From Flavobacteriales bacterium UBA974 (GTDB lineage: Bacteria > Bacteroidota > Bacteroidia > Flavobacteriales_D > Sanyastnellaceae): a stretch of DNA of 20,620 nt. The notes under the pieces are model-generated. The model ran no database searches. It saw only the letters and a list, made by a program, of their open reading frames with translations, and was not told the DNA's origin. The position numbers and the translations under genes are program-made. This document shows, in pieces, positions 6,565 to 13,311 of the stretch. The stretch spans positions 41,144 to 61,763 of the forward strand of contig DBBW01000013.1 in assembly GCA_002292405.1 (NCBI GenBank), read 5' to 3'. Within the stretch, counting starts at the first letter, position 1, and every line of letters starts with the position of its first letter.

Positions 6565-8448
6565 ATGAAAAAATTGACACCTACTTTATTTATTGCTTTA
6601 GCAATGTTTTTTTCTTCTGGCGTTTTATCTGCTCAATGTGCTGATGGTGAATCCGCTGTTCAGATCGTTATTGATACTGATGCCTGGGGTTTTGAAGTGT
6701 ACTGGGAGCTTGTACCGCTAGACCAAACATGCGGTTCTGCCTCTGTGCTTTTAAGCGGAGGAAATATGGATGTTGGGTGTGATGGAGATGGTGCTGGAGC
6801 CTCAGAAGGACAAGCATACGCTAGCAATCAAATTTTTCTATCTAACCTTGTTTGTGTCGCTTCGGGCTCGCAGGTGGATTTAATTCACGTTGATAGTTAT
6901 GGTGATGGGGGATCAAATTTTACAGTTTTAATAAATGATATGCCTACCCAATATTTATACGGTGGAGGTTTTGGAGATGTATTTACGATTGATGTTGCTG
7001 CAATTGATTTAATCGATCATGATATGCCTTGTGATGCTGCAGAGGTTTTACCTGACGGAACACCAATTGAAATTTCTTCTGTGGGAGCTACGTCAAGTTA
7101 TTCCGAAATAGCACCGACAACTTATGGTTGTAATACGCCAGGTGCTTGGTGCGAGACGGATGCGAGTGTCTCAGTTTGGGCTACATTCACGGCAGAAGCG
7201 GGTGTGAATTACAAAGTCAGCTCTTGCAACGACAGTACAAATTTCGACACTCAGATTGCAGTTTGGGTAGCGGATGACTGTGGCGATTGGTCAAGCTTTG
7301 TGTTAATGGGTGCGAATGACGATGCCAGTTGTGGAGTGGGAAATAATTTTTCTAGTACTTGTTACACATCATGCATGGAAGCTGGAACCCAAGTTCTTGT
7401 CCAAATTGATGGTTGGTATGGTTCAAATGGTATTGCACAATTAACGGTTGAGGCTTCCGAAGCAGAGCCTGTTCTTGGAGCATCAGTTCACAATATTAGT
7501 TGTGCTCTTGAGACGAAGTTTAATCCAGATGGATATATTAATATGTACACTTATTATGGTGGACTTGACTGGAATGCGACTTGGACGGGACCATTTGGAT
7601 ATACAGGCTCAGGTTTGAGTATTGATGGTCTTTTGCCTGGTGTTTACAATGTGGAGATGGTCTCAAACTGCACAGGTGAAATGTTAACGGGATCTTATAC
7701 AATTGTGAATCCAGAACCTCTTGAGCTAGATGTTGTTGTGACTTCGTCTTGTGAAAATGGTTCAGGTGGTTCTTTAGACCTTCAAATTACGGGAGGAACT
7801 GGTGATATGGATATTGATTGGGATGGGCCAGAAAGTTTTGACTGGGACGATGAGGATATTTCAGCAGCTGAAACAGGCTGGTACAATGTTGAAGTGATAG
7901 ATGGCAGTGGGTGTTCAGTTGACATGGACGTAGAAGTCCCTTTTGTGGGGATTACTCCTTTTAGTTTAGGTACAGATTTCGACATGTGTGCTGGAGATAC
8001 CGAGTTTTTCTTCGGACCAGTTGGGAATTATAACTATCAGTGGCAAGATGGATCGACTGGGCAGTTTTACATTTTAAATACAGAAGATGAAATTGCAACA
8101 ACAGCTGTTGTGGGCGTTTCAGTGACTAATGATTATGGTTGTGAGGCTACAGATGCGGTTGTTATTTCTATCATGAACTGTGCATTGTCTACTTCTGATA
8201 TTGCTGTAGAGAATGAATGGAGTATTTCTCCCAATCCTATGTTGAACTCAGCAACTTTAAACCTTAGCAGTGTGAGTGAAAATAGTTTATGTCGTGTTAG
8301 AGATGGAAGTGGTAGAATTGTTAAGTCCTTTAAGGTTACAGATAAGATGCAACTCGATGTTTCAGAGATGAATTCAGGGATTTATTTAGTTGAGATATTG
8401 GGTGAGAGTGGTGCTTTGGTTTGGAATACAAGAGCGATTGTTCAGTAA
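6565..8448 (+). CDS. T9SS-exported multidomain surface protein with PPC-like and SprB-like modules
   Basis: The 627-residue product starts at the ATG at 6565, which gives a clean signal peptide (MKKLTPTLFIALAMFFSSGVLSAQ) and lies just outside the divergent yaaA start; the in-frame ATG at 6487 is inside yaaA. Visible modules: a beta-rich N-terminal domain with SYGDGG (about 25-143); a Cys-containing domain beginning DMPCDAAE and resembling bacterial pre-peptidase C-terminal (PPC) domains (about 154-296); two modules resembling SprB repeats, with GSGGSLDLQITGGTGD and GWYNVEVIDGSGCS (about 304-487); and a type A T9SS sorting domain (552-627, SISPNPMLNSATL ... GIYLVEI). It is therefore expected on the cell surface or released. 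No catalytic motif is visible; binding or adhesion is most likely. The N-terminal two modules resemble those of the lysyl oxidase protein. The DPP11-like peptidase gene follows after 22 bp, probably in one operon. Confidence 0.88.
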   Translation: MKKLTPTLFIALAMFFSSGVLSAQCADGESAVQIVIDTDAWGFEVYWELVPLDQTCGSASVLLSGGNMDVGCDGDGAGASEGQAYASNQIFLSNLVCVASGSQVDLIHVDSYGDGGSNFTVLINDMPTQYLYGGGFGDVFTIDVAAIDLIDHDMPCDAAEVLPDGTPIEISSVGATSSYSEIAPTTYGCNTPGAWCETDASVSVWATFTAEAGVNYKVSSCNDSTNFDTQIAVWVADDCGDWSSFVLMGANDDASCGVGNNFSSTCYTSCMEAGTQVLVQIDGWYGSNGIAQLTVEASEAEPVLGASVHNISCALETKFNPDGYINMYTYYGGLDWNATWTGPFGYTGSGLSIDGLLPGVYNVEMVSNCTGEMLTGSYTIVNPEPLELDVVVTSSCENGSGGSLDLQITGGTGDMDIDWDGPESFDWDDEDISAAETGWYNVEVIDGSGCSVDMDVEVPFVGITPFSLGTDFDMCAGDTEFFFGPVGNYNYQWQDGSTGQFYILNTEDEIATTAVVGVSVTNDYGCEATDAVVISIMNCALSTSDIAVENEWSISPNPMLNSATLNLSSVSENSLCRVRDGSGRIVKSFKVTDKMQLDVSEMNSGIYLVEILGESGALVWNTRAIVQ

Positions 8449-8470
8449 GGAAATCAGATAAAATTATAGC

Positions 8471-10651
8471 ATGAAAATAAGTTTTAAGATAATTCTGTTG
8501 TGGCTTTTTACGGGCCTAATATCGATTGATGCGGGTGCGAAAGAGGGAATGTGGATTCCAACTCTTCTTCAGGCACTGGAAGGGGATATGCAAGCAATGG
8601 GACTTCGTCTTTCTGCTGAAGATATATACACTGTGAACCACAGTAGCCTGAAGGACGCTGTAGTTCATTTCGGTGGAGGATGCACAGCTGAGATGGTTAG
8701 CTCAGAAGGATTACTTCTAACGAATCATCATTGCGGATATAGCCAAATACAGTATCACAGCTCTGTTGAAAATGATTTCCTAAAGAATGGGTTTTGGGCC
8801 ATGTCTAGAGCGGAAGAATTGCCTAATCCAGGTCTTACTGCGACATTTATTGATCGAATTCAAGATGTTTCTGAAAGGGTAGCTTTAGCTCTTGATGGAT
8901 TAGAAGGAGACGAGCTTGCTGCTGCTCGCAAAGCTCTTTATGCTGAGATCGTGGCTGAATACATTGACGGAACTGATTTAAGGGGTGGCGTTGTCGCCTT
9001 TGATTTCGGAAATCAACACTTCTTAATCACCAAACGCACTTATAACGATGTGAGACTTGTAGGCGCTCCGCCTTCTGCAGTTGGTAAATTCGGTGGGGAT
9101 ACGGACAATTGGCTTTGGCCTAGACACACTGGAGACTTCAGCGTTTTTAGAATCTACGCTTCTTCAGAAAACAATCCTGCGGATTATCATGAAAACAATG
9201 TGCCTTACAACCCCGCCCACCACTTTCCCGTTTCTTTAGATGGAGTTCACGAAGGAGACTTCACGATGGTTTTCGGTTTTCCCGGAAGAACGGAACAGTA
9301 CCTGACTTCGGATGCCGTTACGCACGTTATAGATCGCCTCAATCCCATGCGCATTGCGATGCGTGATGCTAGTCTTAAGATCATAAACGCGGCCCGAGCA
9401 TCTTCAGATGCTCTCAGAATTGCATACGCACCTAAGCAAAGTAGTATTTCTAACGCTTGGAAGAAGTGGGAAGGCCAAACAACCGGACTCGTCGAACTCA
9501 ATGCAGTACAACAAAAGCTCGACCTGGAATCGGAATTTCAATCTCGAACCCTTGCTCTATCACGTTCTGTACCTGAGCTTTCTAATCCTAAGTTTTTAAC
9601 AGTGATTGATAAGATTCAGGCAGCAAATGCAGATTATTTCTCTTATCTAGAAGCACGTGCTCTATTTATCGAACTGGTTTATTACGGCCCTGATATCCTA
9701 CTTCACGCTTACGATTTCGCTGATCTCATTGATCATTGGGATAACTTGGAATCTTCAGGCAAGCTTGATGACGAAATAGCCTCGTTATTGGAGGCGAATT
9801 CTGAGTACGCTCGCAACTATGATGCTTCTGTAGATGAACGCCTACTGGGAGATCTTGTTTCTACCTACTTAGATCTTATCCCTTCGACTTTGATTCCCGA
9901 AAAAATGTTCGCTGACTTTAATTCAGCGAGTTCATCGAGCTCGTATGCGTCGAGCTTTTTCAAAAACTCTATTTTCGATAATCCAGATGACCTGGAAGCT
10001 CTTCTTTTAAAACCCAAGAAGAAAACATTTGCTAAGCTGAAAAATGATCCTGCTTATCTTTTAATATTGGAGCAGAGATCTCATTACTTCGAGAATATCT
10101 CGCCCGGATATCGTGCTGGATCTTCAGCGATACAATCTGCTACAGCGATTTATACTCGTGGGCTTCGAGAGCTTTTCCCTGATCGACTTTTCCCTATTGA
10201 TGCAAATTCCACTCTTCGATTATCGTACGGGAAAGTGGAGGGGTCATCTCCGCATGACGGGATGACATACAACCCCACCACAACAGCTCGAGGGATACTC
10301 CAAAAATATAAGCCAGGTGATCCCGATTTCGATCTTCCATCAGACCTTGTCACCGCCCTTAATGACGGCGATTGGGGGTTGTATGGCGAAAACGACGATC
10401 TCGTTATCTGCTTCACAGGCAGCAATCACACCACTGGTGGAAACTCCGGAAGCCCAGTAATTAATGGCGATGGATATCTAGTGGGAATCAACTTCGATAG
10501 AAGTTGGGAAAGCACAATGAGCGATATCCTATTCGATGAAAACAGGTGCAGGAATATCATGGTAGATATCCGCTACGTGCTTTGGATTATCGATAAATAC
10601 TCTGGGGCAGGGCATCTCGTAGAGGAGATGACAATTGTCGATTCAGAATAA
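8471..10651 (+). CDS. S46 family dipeptidyl peptidase, DPP11-type (Asp/Glu-specific)
   Basis: The 726-residue exported serine peptidase releases dipeptides from the N-termini of peptides, in or outside the periplasm. A signal peptide (MKISFKIILLWLFTGLISID) precedes KEGMWIPTLL, the usual beginning of mature S46 enzymes. Catalytic residues fit the family: His87 in LLLTNHHCGY, Asp221 in WPRHTGDFSVFR and Ser659 in TTGGNSGSPV; Cys71 and Cys88 may form the disulfide near the histidine. Eighteen residues after the serine comes Arg677 (GINFDRSWE), the position occupied by Arg673 in P. gingivalis DPP11 and by Gly in DPP7, so cleavage after Asp or Glu is predicted. Length matches DPP7/DPP11 (about 710-730). 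It has no T9SS domain, so it is probably periplasmic. It follows the T9SS surface-protein gene by 22 bp. No clear terminator follows. Confidence 0.93.
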   Translation: MKISFKIILLWLFTGLISIDAGAKEGMWIPTLLQALEGDMQAMGLRLSAEDIYTVNHSSLKDAVVHFGGGCTAEMVSSEGLLLTNHHCGYSQIQYHSSVENDFLKNGFWAMSRAEELPNPGLTATFIDRIQDVSERVALALDGLEGDELAAARKALYAEIVAEYIDGTDLRGGVVAFDFGNQHFLITKRTYNDVRLVGAPPSAVGKFGGDTDNWLWPRHTGDFSVFRIYASSENNPADYHENNVPYNPAHHFPVSLDGVHEGDFTMVFGFPGRTEQYLTSDAVTHVIDRLNPMRIAMRDASLKIINAARASSDALRIAYAPKQSSISNAWKKWEGQTTGLVELNAVQQKLDLESEFQSRTLALSRSVPELSNPKFLTVIDKIQAANADYFSYLEARALFIELVYYGPDILLHAYDFADLIDHWDNLESSGKLDDEIASLLEANSEYARNYDASVDERLLGDLVSTYLDLIPSTLIPEKMFADFNSASSSSSYASSFFKNSIFDNPDDLEALLLKPKKKTFAKLKNDPAYLLILEQRSHYFENISPGYRAGSSAIQSATAIYTRGLRELFPDRLFPIDANSTLRLSYGKVEGSSPHDGMTYNPTTTARGILQKYKPGDPDFDLPSDLVTALNDGDWGLYGENDDLVICFTGSNHTTGGNSGSPVINGDGYLVGINFDRSWESTMSDILFDENRCRNIMVDIRYVLWIIDKYSGAGHLVEEMTIVDSE

Positions 10652-10686
10652 ATAAGTGCTACTTTATATTGCAGCAAGACTGTTAT

Positions 10687-10794
10687 CTACGAAGCTATGA
10701 AGTAAATCGAAATAAGTACAATTGCAAAAATAAATAGAGCAATAGTTACCGGTCCTCCTATTTCGTCCTGTTGTGGTTCTTCGTGATTTGACAT
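10687..10794 (-). CDS. Small single-span membrane protein, 35 residues
   Basis: On the minus strand an ATG at 10794-10792 opens a 36-codon frame ending in TAG. The product starts MSNHEEPQQDEIGGP, an acidic hydrophilic head, and continues with one hydrophobic helix (VTIALFIFAIVLISIYFIAS) that runs to the C-terminus. This head-helix layout is typical of real small membrane proteins. A promoter-like TATCTTCG (10808-10815) lies 13 bases before the ATG. It lies in the 230-bp gap between the S46 peptidase and the lysyl oxidase gene, convergent with the former and divergent from the latter. I do not recognise the family; a small subunit of a respiratory or other membrane complex is one possibility, without direct support. 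Confidence 0.6.
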   Translation of the reverse strand: MSNHEEPQQDEIGGPVTIALFIFAIVLISIYFIAS

Positions 10795-10807
10795 TGTGTT
10801 TTTTTTG

Positions 10808-10815
10808 CGAAGATA
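10808..10815 (-). promoter_or_regulatory. -7-like element (TATCTTCG) before the 35-residue ORF
   Basis: On the minus strand TATCTTCG differs from TAnnTTTG at one position and stands 13 bases before the small ORF's ATG, leaving room for an A-rich leader. It supports the small ORF as an expressed gene. No clear -33 TTG was seen. Confidence 0.4.
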
Positions 10816-10881
10816 CATATTCCATTTAAAAAGTTGTAATTTGCATGTTGAAACCTGTATTGTAACCTACAAAAGTTTACT

Positions 10882-13269
10882 ATGAAGTATTTATCAGCTC
10901 TTTGGGCGTTGTCTTTCGCTATATTTTTATCGTTCAATATATCAGCCCAAACCTCCTGTGTAGATGGAGAAACAGAGGTGGTAATTGAAATAATTAGTGA
11001 TGAATATCCCAATGAAATTAGTTGGGACATCTCACTAGGGGGTGAGTTGATCGCTTCAGGTGATGGAGGTGTTGGTGATACTTTATGCGTGTCTTCAGCA
11101 GCTGAGTTTCCCTGTTATTTGTTTGAAATACACGATTCTTTTGGAGATGGTATTTTCTCACCTGGTGGATATTGGCTATATCTTGATGGAGAAGAAATAG
11201 CTTCTGGCGGTGACTATGACTATGGAGATGTTGTTGCCTTCGACTGTGCTCCGGGCATGACTTGTAATGATGCAATAGATTTAGGAATGCCTTCTGAAGA
11301 AGGAGATGTGATTGCACAAGAAGGAAGTGATTTTTGGTACACATTTACACCTGACGCTAATGGAATGTATGATTTCAGTAGTTGTGAAACGGGTTGTGAC
11401 ACAAAACTATATGTTTATGAATATTGTAACATGAGTAGTTTCGACAACAGCAATATTGGCACAATTTATTATGACGATAACCAAGGAGGTTGTGAAGAAG
11501 AAGCTTCTCAAACAATGCTCCTAGAAGGTGGAGTAACATACTGGATACGATGGTATTCAGTGGATGGTTGTGATGGAGACTGGAGCTGGTTACACACTTT
11601 TGTGGGTCCACCTGTTGGATGTACCGACGAGGAAGCATGTAACTATAACCCCTCAGCCGAGATTGACAGTGGTGATTGTATTTATCAAGGCGATCCAGCG
11701 TGTAATGGTCCAGATCTGATGGTCGTTACTTCTGCGATAGAAAACAGTCTTCAAACAGATATCATGGAGGTTAGTGATTCTGATTGTTATGTTGAAGAAG
11801 GTTGTTTGAATGGTTTTGGTACGCGTGAACTTGTCAGATTTACAACTCACATTAAGAACATTGGGGATTTAGATTATTATATAGGTTCACCTGATGCTTT
11901 AAATGATCAGTTTGAATTTGGAGATTGTCACAATCATTGGCACCACAAAGGATATGCTAAGTATGATTTATACGAATTGGATGGTTCATATATTCCTATT
12001 GGATTCAAGAATGGATTCTGCGTAATGGATCTTGAGTGTGGAGATGGAGGGACGGGTCAATATGGTTGCAGTAACATGGGGATTTCAGCTCTTTGTGGTG
12101 ATATTTATGGCAGCAGTCTGTCTTGTCAATGGATTGACGTAACCGATGTCGCAGATGGTACTTATTACCTCATTGTTAGAGCTAATTGGGATTTTATACC
12201 GGATGCTCTTGGGCGTGAGGAAACAGATTACACAAACAATTTTTCTGCAGTTTGTATCAACTTAGATAGAAGTATGGACGAGTTGGTTGTAAGTCTTTTT
12301 GACGATTGTGAGACTTTTAACGATTGTGAAGGAACGCTATTTGGCCAAGCTACAGAAGATTGTAATGGAGATTGTAACGGGGAAGCACTTGTTGGAGACT
12401 TAGATTTCAACGGAGCACAAGAATACTCCGATGCGGTTTCTTATGTAGAGAGGATCCTCGGAAATGACATTGATGCTCTTCCTTGTACAGATATCGACCA
12501 AGATGATCACATCACAGTTACAGACGCAGCGTTAATGTCCCGTTGCCAATACTGGAACGAAGCTCACGAGCATCCAGACAGCTCAGGATTCCACGATAAG
12601 TGTAGCTTTCCAGTCAATGAAATCATCAATGTTTTCGACACAACTCATTTTAAAATTGGTGATATTAACTGGGATCAAGGTTTCTTAGATGTTCATGTCC
12701 TGAACCCGAATAACAGAATAGTAGGTTATCAACTCGAGTTCTCAGGAATTGAAATTTCTCAAGCAATTTCGCTTGCAGACGTAGTGAATTATCCGATTAC
12801 GCCATCGTTCGTTCCTGGTGGCTCAGAAGTGATTGGACTAAGCTATGAAGGAGAAAGCATGTTGAAGTTTTATGAGTGGACGCCATTTTTACGTCTATAC
12901 TGGATGAATGTAGAAGAAGATGTTTGTTTACTTCACTGTGAAGACGTAGTAAACGGATTTTACCAAAATACACTTATTGATATTATAGATGGATGTGTAG
13001 GTGCTGTTGAACTTGAGAACATGGATCAAGGTGTTGTGAGTATTATGCCTAACCCGATGAATTCTTCAGCAACCCTTTCATTCTCAAATCCTATGAGAGA
13101 TGAGCTACACCTTCAAATTGTTGACGCTCTAGGTAGAGTCGTTCGAGAAGAAAATGTAAGAGGGACTCAACATGAAATTATTAAAGGAGAACTTCCTTCA
13201 GGTGCTTATTTCTTTAAGCTTTCAGGACAACGTATAGCTCCTATGTCAGGGAGATTTGATATTCAGTAG
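10882..13269 (+). CDS. T9SS-exported lysyl oxidase with dockerin-like repeats
   Basis: The 795-residue secreted protein starts with a signal peptide (residues 1-22, ending SAQ). Order of parts: a beta-rich domain with DSFGDG (26-122); a PPC-like domain beginning MTCNDAIDLG (126-242); one GCTDEEACNYNPSAE unit (247-267); a lysyl oxidase domain (277-462); two dockerin-like loops (505-555); a beta-rich domain that may be cohesin-like (586-705); and a type A T9SS sorting domain (716-795, IMPNPMNSSATLSF). The oxidase domain keeps the copper ligands His350, His352 and His354 (CHNHWHH), Lys376 (GFKNGFC) and Tyr409 (GDIYGSSLSCQWIDVTDV), which in animal LOX form the lysine tyrosylquinone cofactor, and ends TDYTNNF as in LOX. 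It should oxidise peptidyl lysines or other primary amines to aldehydes outside the cell, using O2 and copper. The CotH gene follows after 42 bp. Confidence 0.9.
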   Translation: MKYLSALWALSFAIFLSFNISAQTSCVDGETEVVIEIISDEYPNEISWDISLGGELIASGDGGVGDTLCVSSAAEFPCYLFEIHDSFGDGIFSPGGYWLYLDGEEIASGGDYDYGDVVAFDCAPGMTCNDAIDLGMPSEEGDVIAQEGSDFWYTFTPDANGMYDFSSCETGCDTKLYVYEYCNMSSFDNSNIGTIYYDDNQGGCEEEASQTMLLEGGVTYWIRWYSVDGCDGDWSWLHTFVGPPVGCTDEEACNYNPSAEIDSGDCIYQGDPACNGPDLMVVTSAIENSLQTDIMEVSDSDCYVEEGCLNGFGTRELVRFTTHIKNIGDLDYYIGSPDALNDQFEFGDCHNHWHHKGYAKYDLYELDGSYIPIGFKNGFCVMDLECGDGGTGQYGCSNMGISALCGDIYGSSLSCQWIDVTDVADGTYYLIVRANWDFIPDALGREETDYTNNFSAVCINLDRSMDELVVSLFDDCETFNDCEGTLFGQATEDCNGDCNGEALVGDLDFNGAQEYSDAVSYVERILGNDIDALPCTDIDQDDHITVTDAALMSRCQYWNEAHEHPDSSGFHDKCSFPVNEIINVFDTTHFKIGDINWDQGFLDVHVLNPNNRIVGYQLEFSGIEISQAISLADVVNYPITPSFVPGGSEVIGLSYEGESMLKFYEWTPFLRLYWMNVEEDVCLLHCEDVVNGFYQNTLIDIIDGCVGAVELENMDQGVVSIMPNPMNSSATLSFSNPMRDELHLQIVDALGRVVREENVRGTQHEIIKGELPSGAYFFKLSGQRIAPMSGRFDIQ

Positions 13270-13311
13270 CATCAGGTGGTTAAACAATAGTTAGAATAGA
13301 ATAAGATCTCA

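Noticed and set aside
6543..6566. Upstream ATG at 6566 for yaaA
   Set aside because: It adds eight residues not found in the family, which begins MLILxSPAKT; it would also overlap the divergent start.
10758..11030. 90-codon minus-strand frame over the lysyl oxidase start
   Set aside because: It is antisense to the signal peptide region, in a different frame from the 35-residue ORF, and shows no protein-like pattern.
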